A stretch of DNA of 64,000 nucleotides, from the NCBI GenBank assembly GCA_003635265.1, contig PYIZ01000034.1:1-64000 (forward strand), written 5' to 3'. Each line of letters starts with the position of its first letter. The first letter of the stretch is position 1. The stretch is from Candidatus Poribacteria bacterium (GTDB lineage Bacteria; Poribacteria; WGA-4E; PCPOR2b). Below are positions 34,981-43,947 of this stretch, one piece after another. The notes under the pieces were generated by a model. That model did no database searches, was not told the DNA's origin, and was given only the letters and a program-made list of their open reading frames with translations. A program made the position numbers and the translations under genes.

Positions 34981-35761
34981 ATTCCTTGAATATATCGGAC
35001 GTTATCCCAAGCACACGGCGACGCGGCAATAGCCGAGACAAGTTTGCTAGCAGATAGTTGACACCCCTGCCCGGAATCACATAATTACGTCCCTTCAAAA
35101 AGGCTTTCAAACCCTCCTCTACCACTGTTTCAGGAGTCTCCGCTCTAGTCATCCGTGTTACGTCAGCGTTGGCAACGTCAGCGAAATTGGTGGCTGTGTT
35201 ACCGGGACAGAGTGCTAGTACCGTCAAGCCATGTTCGTGATATTCTCCCCACAGTGATTCCGAGAAGCCGAGGACAAATGCCTTCGTGGCACTGTAGGTG
35301 GCGAGATAAGGAATGGGCTGAAACGCTGCCGTTGACGCAACGTTGATAACGCCGCCATCCTTCTTCTTCAACATTTCAGGCAGAAAAAGATGGGTTAAAC
35401 CCACCAACGCCTTGATATTGAGGTTCAACATATCTTGATAGCTTTGATAATCGTACTCTAGGAAAGGTCCACACTTTCCGAAGCCGGCGTTATTTATCAG
35501 CACATCGACTGAGAGCGATGCGGATTGAATCTGCGTCCACAATTGCTGAGGAGTGTCCGGAAGGCTGAGATCCCCAGAAAATACATGAACTTGGATTGCG
35601 TGTTTTTCCGATAACTCCATGGCAAGTTGATGGAGTTTATCCTCCGAGCGTGCCGTCAAGATTAAATTAGCACCACGATCTGCAAGGTTACGGGCAAACG
35701 CTTCACCGATGCCGGACGAGGCACCTGTGACCAAGACCGTCGCGCCTTTGAAAGATTTCAT
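34979..35761 (-). CDS. Short-chain dehydrogenase/reductase
   Basis: 260 residues from the ATG at 35761 (AAGGAAATAGGG upstream; an upstream in-frame start at 35809 overlaps the previous gene and is less likely). Classical SDR motifs: cofactor loop TGASSGIG (12-19), NNAG (90-93), Ser143, and Tyr156-x3-Lys160 in YSATK. Arg38 after strand 2 (ILTARS) suggests NADP(H). It resembles DltE/YqjQ-type oxidoreductases; substrate unknown. It starts 25 bp after the stop of the 2-hydroxyacid dehydrogenase gene and is probably in the same operon. Confidence 0.85.
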   Translation of the reverse strand: MKSFKGATVLVTGASSGIGEAFARNLADRGANLILTARSEDKLHQLAMELSEKHAIQVHVFSGDLSLPDTPQQLWTQIQSASLSVDVLINNAGFGKCGPFLEYDYQSYQDMLNLNIKALVGLTHLFLPEMLKKKDGGVINVASTAAFQPIPYLATYSATKAFVLGFSESLWGEYHEHGLTVLALCPGNTATNFADVANADVTRMTRAETPETVVEEGLKAFLKGRNYVIPGRGVNYLLANLSRLLPRRRVLGITSDIFKE

Positions 35762-35786
35762 CCCTATTTCCTTGAACTGATTATTT

Positions 35787-36794
35787 TTATTGCGCGAGTG
35801 CTGTTGCACGAAGTATCGGGCTGCTCAAGACTTCTGGGTTGACCACCGATTCGGGCATCTGTCCCGTTAAGACCCTTGCGACCTCTGCCGCCGCTGTTAC
35901 CTCAAGGTCATAGGTAGACTCCTCAGAGATAAACGCGGCGTGTGGTGTCACGACAGCGTTTTCCAACCCAAGCAGCGGCTCATCTGGCTGCGGCGGTTCC
36001 TCTGCCAAAACATCCAACCCTGCTCCAGCGATTTCTCCCGTCGTAAGTGCATCATAGAGGGCACCGGTGTCAATAATCCCGCCGCGTGAGGTATTGAGAA
36101 CATAGGCTGTCGGTTTCATTCGACGGAACGCTTCCGCATTCAGTAGATCCTGTGTTTCAGGGTTCAGCGGTGCATGGATGGTGATAAAATCGGATTCCGC
36201 TAGTAGTTCCGGGATTTTCACCAACGTCACCCCATGTTCGGCTGCAATTTGCTCGGTGGCTCGCGGTGAATAAATCAAGACCTCCAAGCCGAACGCCTTC
36301 GCTTTTGGCACAATTGCCCTTCCGATTTTGCCGAATCCAATGATGCCTAGCTTTTGCCCACGAATCCGACGCATGGAAGGTCCCACATCTCGTGTCCAAC
36401 TTCCACTCTTAACGGTTCGATCGAGCAGGCTAATTTTCCGAGCGCATGACAGCAGCAGTGCCATCGTGTGATCAGAGACCTCGTCAATGCAGTAGGCAGG
36501 GACATTCGTTACAACCATGCCGAGAGCGGTTGCTGTCTCCACGTCAATGTTATCTAGACCGATTCCGCATCGACCGATAACCTTGCATTGTTGGGCAGCT
36601 TCGACAACTGCTGTGGTCACATGGAGCCAACAGGTAAGGATGCCGTCAACTTCAGATGCCAGATCGATAAACTCTTCCTCCGTTCCACTCTCCGCAACGA
36701 TTAGTTCTGCACCAATCTCCTCTAAGACCTTTCGCTCCGGTTCAACGGAGGGCCAAGCATAATCCGTCATCATCACTTTATATTTATAAGACAT
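35787..36794 (-). CDS. D-isomer-specific 2-hydroxyacid dehydrogenase
   Basis: 335 residues. NAD-binding GFGKIG (153-158) and catalytic Arg237 (NTSRGG), Glu266 (LAEEPP) and His285 (TPHAAF) are all present. NSxGxGxDNID-like GIGLDNIDV sits near 77-85. The family includes phosphoglycerate dehydrogenase, glyoxylate reductase and CtBP-like enzymes; with no ACT domain this is unlikely to be a standard SerA. RBS AAGGA. First gene of a probable two-gene minus-strand operon with the SDR. Confidence 0.85.
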   Translation of the reverse strand: MSYKYKVMMTDYAWPSVEPERKVLEEIGAELIVAESGTEEEFIDLASEVDGILTCWLHVTTAVVEAAQQCKVIGRCGIGLDNIDVETATALGMVVTNVPAYCIDEVSDHTMALLLSCARKISLLDRTVKSGSWTRDVGPSMRRIRGQKLGIIGFGKIGRAIVPKAKAFGLEVLIYSPRATEQIAAEHGVTLVKIPELLAESDFITIHAPLNPETQDLLNAEAFRRMKPTAYVLNTSRGGIIDTGALYDALTTGEIAGAGLDVLAEEPPQPDEPLLGLENAVVTPHAAFISEESTYDLEVTAAAEVARVLTGQMPESVVNPEVLSSPILRATALAQ

Positions 36795-36857
36795 AATGGC
36801 AGATCCTTTCTTGCATATAATCTATTTTTCTCTAAAATAAACGCTTTGCTAGGTTAG

Positions 36858-36886
36858 ATTATACTATAACACAAGTACGACAGGAA
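36858..36886 (-). promoter_or_regulatory. Possible promoter of the 2-hydroxyacid dehydrogenase operon
   Basis: Minus-strand TATAAT (36858-36863) with TTCCTG (36881-36886) at 17 bp. The -35 is poor. Confidence 0.4.
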
Positions 36887-36917
36887 AACAATCGTGAGGA
36901 GGCACAATTCTATTCTC

Positions 36918-36946
36918 TTGAAATGGTTCTGGTTTTGTGGTATTAT
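36918..36946 (+). promoter_or_regulatory. Sigma70-type promoter for the gene at 36994
   Basis: TTGAAA (36918-36923) and TATTAT (36941-36946) at 17-bp spacing, 47 bp before the ATG. Confidence 0.55.
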
Positions 36947-36993
36947 GCTGAAAATTGGCAATATCAATCAATAATTTACCAAGGAGGTTTATC

Positions 36994-37779
36994 ATGGGAA
37001 ATTCAGTGGTTCTACCTGATGATTTCGGAAATTACCTCACCATCGAAAACGCGCCACAGCGGTTTACAGAAGCGTCAGAAGTAGCCCAAAAAGTCACGGC
37101 GGCGGGGGTTGAATTGCATCCTAATTTGGATCACGCGGCAATTTTTTGTGACCCACCGTATATTGTCGCGGGACCGTTGAAACAACTCGGCTATGTCTCC
37201 GGCTGGGATGCTCGTTGCTATCCCTCGCCGGTAGATGAGTGCGACTACATCAACGTTTCGGCAAGATTGCCAGAGGATAGCACAGAGCGAGGCAACGGTT
37301 GGTTCGATTATGTGGCGGTTGTCCATCCTGTTGACGATCAAGCGTTGAATCATATGCTGAGTCAGGGTTACGGCAATCCGTTCATCCACCATTTGACATG
37401 GGGGATTGTTCCACCGGAACGTGCTAGCGCGAGCGATTTCGATTACGCAGGCGCAGTTGTGCGTTTTATGATCGGCACTCGAACGGTGATCGCAGATGCC
37501 ATAGGCGACGAACCCGGAACGCTGATTATTGCATTGCCGCAAGAGGTGATAGATCACCCCGATTTTGCTGATGCACTCCCGACATGGGTTGATGGGTTAG
37601 ACGCAGATCAGTATCAGGTCGAGTCGATGCAGGGCGGCGGATTTCTAATTCAGTTTTTTGTCCTGACGGGTGGAAGAATTGAAGTCGCACTGCGATCTGG
37701 GACAACCCAAACGTTTAACCCCAAGAGCGTCGACAAGATCTCCAAAGATGAAATCAGTGCGATCCAAGATGATGGATAA
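36994..37779 (+). CDS. Protein of unknown function
   Basis: 261 residues from the ATG at 36994, which has AAGGAGG directly upstream (the frame opens earlier at 36955). No signal peptide or membrane helix. I do not recognise the family. Segments such as NPFIHHLTWGIVPPERA near 130 and an opening with VVLPDDFGNYL are faintly reminiscent of VOC/glyoxalase-type folds but not diagnostic. It lies 19 bp ahead of the ThuA gene with a good RBS between them, so the two are probably co-transcribed. Confidence 0.65.
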   Translation: MGNSVVLPDDFGNYLTIENAPQRFTEASEVAQKVTAAGVELHPNLDHAAIFCDPPYIVAGPLKQLGYVSGWDARCYPSPVDECDYINVSARLPEDSTERGNGWFDYVAVVHPVDDQALNHMLSQGYGNPFIHHLTWGIVPPERASASDFDYAGAVVRFMIGTRTVIADAIGDEPGTLIIALPQEVIDHPDFADALPTWVDGLDADQYQVESMQGGGFLIQFFVLTGGRIEVALRSGTTQTFNPKSVDKISKDEISAIQDDG

Positions 37780-37798
37780 ACAGTAAAGGAACGACTAT

Positions 37799-38524
37799 AT
37801 GAGCAAACCAGTTCGAGTAACAGTATGGAATGAATATCGCCACGAAAAGACCAATGAGCAAATCGGGGCGATCTACCCCGATGGTATGCACAACGCAATT
37901 GGAAATTATCTTAAAAAACAACCGGGATTTGAGGTGCACACAGCGACATTGGATGAGCCGGAACATGGGTTGACGGAAGCGGTCCTTTCCGAAACGGATG
38001 TTTTAATCTGGTGGGGACACGGCGCACATGGAGAGGTAACGGACGAAGTTGTTGACAGAATGCACGTCCGTATTCTCGATGGCATGGGCTTAATCTGCCT
38101 GCACTCGTCACACTACTCCAAGATCTTTACCAAACTGATGGGGACATCGTGCAGCCTTAAATGGCGCGAATCAGGTGAGAAGGAGCGGCTCTGGGTCATA
38201 GAGCATGGACACCCAATCGTGGAAGGAATTGGCGAGTATTTCGAGATTGAACACGCCGAGATGTACGGTGAACCTTTCGATATTCCTGAACCGGATACGC
38301 TGATTTTTGTCAGCTGGTTCCCCGGCGGTGAAGTGTTCCGTAGCGGCTGTTGCTATCTCCGTGGCAAGGGCAAGATATTTTATTTCCGTCCCGGACACGA
38401 AACCTACCCAATCTATCACAATCCGGACGTGCTACGCGTTATTGCTAATGCAGCGGGTTGGGCTGCACCGGTAGATGGACCACAACCTGTTTTTGGGAAC
38501 GCACAACCGATAGAAAAGCTATAG
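37799..38524 (+). CDS. ThuA-domain protein
   Basis: 241 residues covering one ThuA (trehalose utilisation) domain, a class I glutamine-amidotransferase-like fold: [12 protein letters not shown] at the N-terminus, [11 protein letters not shown] (67-77), [12 protein letters not shown] (99-110), and the C-terminal [13 protein letters not shown]. ThuA proteins take part in trehalose/disaccharide catabolism, but most members are untested. RBS AAAGGA. It follows a gene of unknown function and converges on the TIGR03032 gene, 4 bp away. Confidence 0.8.
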   Translation: MSKPVRVTVWNEYRHEKTNEQIGAIYPDGMHNAIGNYLKKQPGFEVHTATLDEPEHGLTEAVLSETDVLIWWGHGAHGEVTDEVVDRMHVRILDGMGLICLHSSHYSKIFTKLMGTSCSLKWRESGEKERLWVIEHGHPIVEGIGEYFEIEHAEMYGEPFDIPEPDTLIFVSWFPGGEVFRSGCCYLRGKGKIFYFRPGHETYPIYHNPDVLRVIANAAGWAAPVDGPQPVFGNAQPIEKL

Positions 38525-38528
38525 CGGA

Positions 38529-39521
38529 TTAGGATGAAGGGGTAGTGTCGATGGCTGACCGCTCCGTTAAAACCTGCACATCATAAATCTCCTCAACACC
38601 TGTCTCATATCTGAGGTGTTCAACGATACATCCTTCAGATAGAGACACAACCACAATACCACTGAACACCGCTTGTTCGGAGATTGGCAGCGCTGCGAAA
38701 GTCGAACTGGTCTTTCGCAGCTTCGACAATCCCACGAACAGATAATCGCCACAACGTGCCATGCCACGCACGAAGCCGGGCAACTGTGCAACCACCTCGT
38801 ACCCCCCCGTTTCGGGTTCGGCACACACTAACTCTCCGGTCCCTGAGAGCAACAGATAAAGTTTCCCATCATATACCCGCGGAGAGTGCGGCATCGGCAA
38901 CCCCTCCACGACAATCTCCCCGCTGAAGACATCCATCACTATCCCACCCGATACTTTGTTCTCACGCCACCCCTCAAAGGTGTCCACTTCTCCAAACGCT
39001 GTTACATACTCAGGTCGACCGTCCACCATCGCCATGCTGTTCAAATGGCAACGATCTTCTGGTGCTATATCGCTGACGAATGGGGGACGCCATTGGGACT
39101 CGAAGTCAGAACTTTCGTCTGTCAAAGCCATGGATGAAAGGAGGGTGTTGATCGCCCACAATCCGTCCTTTCCCCAAGCAAGGTCATGCGTGTCGACCTC
39201 TCCGCTAAAGTAGGTTTTCTCCTGCACATAGGTGCCTGCTGTTCCAATCACAGACTCAGTAGATTCTTCCGCTGAAGTATTAGCGAGCACCACTACTTCC
39301 TCCCGCGTAGCCACCGCAATCCGCTGATCGGCAACCGCCAGTCCCATCGGTCTGGGAAAGTCCAAGGCGTGCTGCTCAATCTTTTCCGGACTGGTGGCAC
39401 GGATAAAGACAACCTTACCCGCTTGGTAGGTGCTAAACACTAGTGTGCAGCCCAACTCCCAGAGCAGTTTGGGTAAGGTCGGCGAATGCGTGTAATGGAA
39501 TGAAGCTAACAAAGCATTCAT
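38529..39521 (-). CDS. TIGR03032-family beta-propeller protein
   Basis: 330 residues. The opening FHYTHSPTLPKLLWELGCTLVFSTYQAGKVVFI and motifs DTHDLAWGKDGLWAINTLLSS and CHLNSMAMVDGRPEYVTAFGE (each quoted in part) match the TIGR03032/DUF4915 family, seen with glycan or surface-polysaccharide genes. Probably a six-bladed propeller; biochemical role unknown. No signal peptide. RBS AGGTG. Last gene of the minus-strand run starting with the TPP enzyme. Confidence 0.75.
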   Translation of the reverse strand: MNALLASFHYTHSPTLPKLLWELGCTLVFSTYQAGKVVFIRATSPEKIEQHALDFPRPMGLAVADQRIAVATREEVVVLANTSAEESTESVIGTAGTYVQEKTYFSGEVDTHDLAWGKDGLWAINTLLSSMALTDESSDFESQWRPPFVSDIAPEDRCHLNSMAMVDGRPEYVTAFGEVDTFEGWRENKVSGGIVMDVFSGEIVVEGLPMPHSPRVYDGKLYLLLSGTGELVCAEPETGGYEVVAQLPGFVRGMARCGDYLFVGLSKLRKTSSTFAALPISEQAVFSGIVVVSLSEGCIVEHLRYETGVEEIYDVQVLTERSAIDTTPSS

Positions 39522-39567
39522 GAGATTTCACCTCTGTTGCTTGACATCGCTACGATGGTTACTTGTT

Positions 39568-41631
39568 TCAATGAAGTGACGAACTTTCAATGAGGACAGG
39601 AGTTTGGTCGGGCGTCAGTGAAATGCAGTCCTTAACTTCATGCAAAGTTACACTTTGGAGAGTTATCTTGGATAATTGGTAGATCTTCAGGGGTTCGTCC
39701 TCCCTCACCCCTATATACGATTCTATATTGATCGCTTCGCTTGCTGTGGATTCTGATCCATTGTGTATAAGCAGTGTATAGGTCGACGTATCAGTCGAAA
39801 GTTGTAAAGCCTTCAAGTCATTTATCTGTCCCAGTCGAAGTGGGTGCTCTGAAACCTTCATTGATCGGCTATACATAATTGTGTTCAGAGATTGTAGGGC
39901 GCGACTTGCGGAGCGTGGATTGCAAAGGGTATCCAGAAGCCCATGCGTCACATCCATTGTACGGTCAAGATCACTGAAGGGTTCAAAATAGATGCGGCTG
40001 CCCGGCATTGTCGCACTCAAAAACAGTGCTTCCGCCGCTAAATTTGCGTTGATCTGGTCATTCGTCGCTGAGAATTCAAGGCTGATATCTATATTAGAAA
40101 TCTGGCTCAAGGGTGTTATTTCCGCGATGCCCTGAATCTGATCGCACAGCGGTTGATTAGTATCCAACTTGCAGATGGCCCTATCAATTACAACGTCATT
40201 TTCCACCAAAAATTGATTAAGAGGTGGGATTTCCTGAGGAGTGTATCCAAGACGAAAGCGGGGAAACTGTTTTCCTGAAGTTTCCTCTCTGCAAACAATC
40301 GATGACAATGCAATAGACACACCAAACCGCTCCTGAAGCACTTTGATGACCTCAATACATTTTTCCGACGGGTAAAGCGTTCCAGCCATCTGGATTTCCA
40401 GACCATCAATTCTTGGGCAAATCTGGGACATCGAACCTAAGATATCAAGTTCCTCCGAGAAAATGATAACGGCATTAAGCTTCACTCCCTCTTTGCGCAA
40501 GATTTCCAAACGTCTCCGCTGAAAGGTATCTAGGAAATCCGTAAGTGGCACCCGGAGGTATCCAACTCCCATCTCCATGCACGCAAGCAGTGGATAGTCA
40601 TTTCTCACCTTCTCCCGTATCGCAGCGGGCCAAGCACGTGGAATTTCGGCAGTCGTTGATAGCGGCTGACTCAGCGTGATGCCGAGTGGGGAGTGAGGCA
40701 GTGTCCCGCTCACCCGTGTGATGAGCCGTTCTTCCGCATTTGGTGAAAGCTTTTCCACCCCGGCGGTCCGAATAAAATGAATGTCCGTGCTTTCCGATCT
40801 CACTCTCATCAGGTAAAATCCAAATTTTGGCACATCATTTCGTCCTCGTTCAGGCGGTGGCGAACCGGCAAACAGGCAGGAAAATCCCGGGCGGGTAAAA
40901 ACAGGGGATGCTAAAACCGCGTATCGCGTATCCGCTAGGTGATCAAAGAAGGCGAAGTGCACGTGCCCAGCGATGAGCATTTCGACCTTATAAACCCGTA
41001 TCAGATCCAGCAGCCAAGCCCTTGCGGGATTTGCCAGATTATCGTAATGTCCCATCGACGGTTCGGTTTCACCGAACAGATAGGGTGGCATGTGTAGGAG
41101 GACGAAAAGACGTTTCTTTGCATGTTCAGCCAAGTCCTTCTCCACCCATGCCTCTTGTTCAGCAGCATCAGGGAGAGTGCCATTCATGATCTGCGAATTG
41201 AGCACCACAAGATGGCAATCCCCCTGATCAAAGCTATACCACGACTTCCCAAACCTCCGATGATACCAATCCAACACCTCCCGACTGACATGGGAAGCGG
41301 GCGCGGTGGGATCGGGCTTATCGCCGATGTCATGATTTCCCACAACGTAGTAAGGCTCAAGACCGCACGCTCGCACCTGTTCAAGCGATTCCTCCATTGA
41401 TTTGTAAAATCGCTCTAAATTGTCGGGATATTCCTGAACCATATCTCCGTTGTGCACAACGAACGCAGGCGCAAGTGTCGCCGCCATGCACAAGGCTACT
41501 TCTCGGCGGGCAGATTGCTTCCGACGGTTCTCAAATTCAAGAGATGCGCCGCCCGGATCGAGCATGTAGTGGGAATCGGAAATGATAACAAACTCAAAGA
41601 GCGCCTTGGGTAAAAAGGATTTGTGAAACAT
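39568..41631 (-). CDS. Calcineurin-like metallophosphoesterase with long C-terminal domain
   Basis: 687 residues. Residues 1-270 carry the metallophosphoesterase motifs in order: SDSHY (Asp19, His21), NGDMV (Asp63), GNHD (Asn99-Asp101), LLHMPP (His180) and AGHVHF (His223, His225). The other 400 residues are soluble and contain strand/helix alternation with acidic ends (VIIFSEELDILGSM, IDGLEIQMAG), which suggests a second TIM-barrel-like domain; no family recognised. No signal peptide and only a weak RBS. It follows the TonB receptor gene by 47 bp, so it likely belongs to that operon. Confidence 0.8.
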   Translation of the reverse strand: MFHKSFLPKALFEFVIISDSHYMLDPGGASLEFENRRKQSARREVALCMAATLAPAFVVHNGDMVQEYPDNLERFYKSMEESLEQVRACGLEPYYVVGNHDIGDKPDPTAPASHVSREVLDWYHRRFGKSWYSFDQGDCHLVVLNSQIMNGTLPDAAEQEAWVEKDLAEHAKKRLFVLLHMPPYLFGETEPSMGHYDNLANPARAWLLDLIRVYKVEMLIAGHVHFAFFDHLADTRYAVLASPVFTRPGFSCLFAGSPPPERGRNDVPKFGFYLMRVRSESTDIHFIRTAGVEKLSPNAEERLITRVSGTLPHSPLGITLSQPLSTTAEIPRAWPAAIREKVRNDYPLLACMEMGVGYLRVPLTDFLDTFQRRRLEILRKEGVKLNAVIIFSEELDILGSMSQICPRIDGLEIQMAGTLYPSEKCIEVIKVLQERFGVSIALSSIVCREETSGKQFPRFRLGYTPQEIPPLNQFLVENDVVIDRAICKLDTNQPLCDQIQGIAEITPLSQISNIDISLEFSATNDQINANLAAEALFLSATMPGSRIYFEPFSDLDRTMDVTHGLLDTLCNPRSASRALQSLNTIMYSRSMKVSEHPLRLGQINDLKALQLSTDTSTYTLLIHNGSESTASEAINIESYIGVREDEPLKIYQLSKITLQSVTLHEVKDCISLTPDQTPVLIESSSLH

Positions 41632-41678
41632 CTCTTACATCCAAGATTCAGAGGATTGAAGGAATACCGTGGTGCCCC

Positions 41679-43913
41679 TCAAAAACGTCGCACCACTTCC
41701 AGCCCCCAAAACTGGGGTTCATTGACAAAGCTCGTTAGGTTGTTGAAGTCGATGCCACCGGTGGGAGACGTATCGTTAAGTATGTTGCGACCTATGATTG
41801 CTACCTCTGTGTTGCCGTATGGCAACAAACAGGCAAGCCGGAGTCCGCCCTCTAAGAGCGAATCATCGGCATATTCTACAGAGTCGTAGAGAAAGAACCG
41901 CACACGGCTGCGATACGCCCAATCTGTAGAGGCGATGAGGCGCATACCCGCCGGCAGATCAACCGCATAGCGCAGTGTCACATCTGCAATCCACCTCGGA
42001 GCTTGCGGCAAGCCATTACCATCAATGGAAAAAGTGCCGTCAGCAGCACCGGGTGGGTCAAGAACAGCACACGGTGCGCCGCAACCCTGTATAGCCAAAT
42101 TCGGATCGTCAATACGCGTTTGGTTGTAACTGAGCCCCGCTGTAACCGCTAGCGCTGTGGTCGGTGCGACAACCAATTCCGCTTCAACGCCGCGTCCGAT
42201 GGTGCTCTCAGCGTTCACCAATCGGTTAAAATTGGTCTCTCCGCCCACCGCAGTGAGCTGCTGATCCTGCATAAAATACTGGAACGCGGCCAGATCCAAG
42301 TGCAGCCGTTGTCCCAACAGGCGCAACTTTGTGCCGCCTTCAACAGAAAGAATAGTCTCTGTATCCGCTACCGTGACCTCATCGCCAAACAACAATCGTC
42401 CTTGAATACTGGGAGCACGAAATCCACGCGCTGCGCGGACATATGTCTGTACACTCGGTGCGATCTTATAGCGCAGGCTCAGATCCCCGCTCAATACCGT
42501 GGCTTCCGGGGTCTCGTGGATGGGACCGATGGCCCCCGCCTCGGTGACAGCGGGGGCTTCGATCCGCCACGCTGTATAGTCCTTCGTATCATTAGACAAT
42601 CGTATGCCAGCGCCTAGTTCCAAATCTTCAACTAATCGAAGGGTCATCGCCGCAAATGCCGCCCGCGCAATGGCTAGTTGCTCTTGACGTACCTTCCCAT
42701 CCTGAGCACCCTCAGCAAAGGTATTGTAGTTGAAATCTTCCATCTCGACAAATTCACGGAAATAGTACAAACCAAACTGATAGGCGAAACGATACCGTCC
42801 GGTACTCACAAGACGGAGTTCTTGACTGAATTGACGAAGCGCAGGAATGCCGGACGCGGTTTCGGAAGGAAATGGGATTACGCCGGGACCGCTTGGCAGA
42901 CTGAACGCAGCACCGTATCCACCGTCAATGTCTCCACGCGAAAAGGTGGTGAGCCGCTCCAATCCTGTCAGCGAAACCAGTTGGAAGTCCCCGATGTCAT
43001 AACGGACTTCCGCCGCCAACCCCTGTGTACTCAAGGTCTGCTCATTGCGCCCGTCGTGTGCGATGCGCTCTCGGTCAAAATCCGACACCAAATCCCCCTG
43101 ACCCTCCGATAGGGTATTGGCGCGAAACAGACGCGCGGTGCCATCAAGATCGCGGGCATGTAACTTGACCCATGCTTCCAGTTCCGGGGTGGGTGTCCAC
43201 AAAAACTGCAAGCGTCCGGCTATGTCCCGATGCCCGCCGAGGGCATTTTCCTCGCCTGTGTGTTCGTTATCTATCCAATCGCCTCGCTGCTGAACAAGCA
43301 GTGAAAGTCTCGCCGCGAGCACAGATGGAACAACCGGACCAGACCACGCCCCCTCAAAATTACTGCTGTTGAACCGTCCGTAGCTCAACCGACCATATCC
43401 TTCCGATGTCTGCGTAGGACGCGCTGATTCAAATTTGACAGCTCCTGCGGGGGTATTGCGTCCAAACAGTGTACCTTGCGGACCTCGCAGCACTTCAATC
43501 CGATCCAGATCAAAGGCAGGGAACCCTTTCAGCAAAGCGTTTTCCAGCACAATTCCGTCGTAGAGAACGGAAACGGGCTGTGAGGCATTGAGGTCAAAGT
43601 CTGTATTGCCTAGGCCGCGGATATAAAAGCGGGGAAAGACACGCCCAAACGAGGATTCCATCTGCAAACTAGGCGTACGATTCGACAAAAATCGCACATC
43701 CATGCCAGATGAGCGCAGGGCGTCGGATTTTTCGCCTTGCAGCGTCGAAATAGAGAGCGGCACGTCAAAAGACCGCTGCTCGCGCTTTTGGGCTGTAACC
43801 ACAACCTCTTCGAGCATCACAACCTCTTCGACTTCCTCATCGGCAACAACTGTGAAGGATATAAGCAACACCGTCAAGAAAGCCAAAGCACACCACTGCT
43901 TACCAAAACTCAT
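41679..43913 (-). CDS. TonB-dependent outer-membrane receptor
   Basis: 744 residues from the ATG at 43913 (GGGGGC upstream; the frame opens at 44051 inside the previous gene). Signal peptide MSFGKQWCALAFLTVLLISFT (quoted to 20: MSFGKQWCALAFLTVLLISF), then EVVVTAQKREQ, a plug domain with IRGLGNTDF, VLYDGIV and RIEVLRGPQGTLFGRNTPAG (about 80-160), and a 22-strand-type barrel ending EVVRRF with a terminal Phe. It resembles iron-complex/siderophore receptors, but carbohydrate or cobalamin uptake is possible. The neighbouring TPP enzyme and phosphoesterase give no clear substrate. No TonB/ExbBD genes in the window. Confidence 0.85.
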   Translation of the reverse strand: MSFGKQWCALAFLTVLLISFTVVADEEVEEVVMLEEVVVTAQKREQRSFDVPLSISTLQGEKSDALRSSGMDVRFLSNRTPSLQMESSFGRVFPRFYIRGLGNTDFDLNASQPVSVLYDGIVLENALLKGFPAFDLDRIEVLRGPQGTLFGRNTPAGAVKFESARPTQTSEGYGRLSYGRFNSSNFEGAWSGPVVPSVLAARLSLLVQQRGDWIDNEHTGEENALGGHRDIAGRLQFLWTPTPELEAWVKLHARDLDGTARLFRANTLSEGQGDLVSDFDRERIAHDGRNEQTLSTQGLAAEVRYDIGDFQLVSLTGLERLTTFSRGDIDGGYGAAFSLPSGPGVIPFPSETASGIPALRQFSQELRLVSTGRYRFAYQFGLYYFREFVEMEDFNYNTFAEGAQDGKVRQEQLAIARAAFAAMTLRLVEDLELGAGIRLSNDTKDYTAWRIEAPAVTEAGAIGPIHETPEATVLSGDLSLRYKIAPSVQTYVRAARGFRAPSIQGRLLFGDEVTVADTETILSVEGGTKLRLLGQRLHLDLAAFQYFMQDQQLTAVGGETNFNRLVNAESTIGRGVEAELVVAPTTALAVTAGLSYNQTRIDDPNLAIQGCGAPCAVLDPPGAADGTFSIDGNGLPQAPRWIADVTLRYAVDLPAGMRLIASTDWAYRSRVRFFLYDSVEYADDSLLEGGLRLACLLPYGNTEVAIIGRNILNDTSPTGGIDFNNLTSFVNEPQFWGLEVVRRF

Positions 43914-43947
43914 ATTTTGCCCCCTAGACAAAATGCGGCAATCTTTT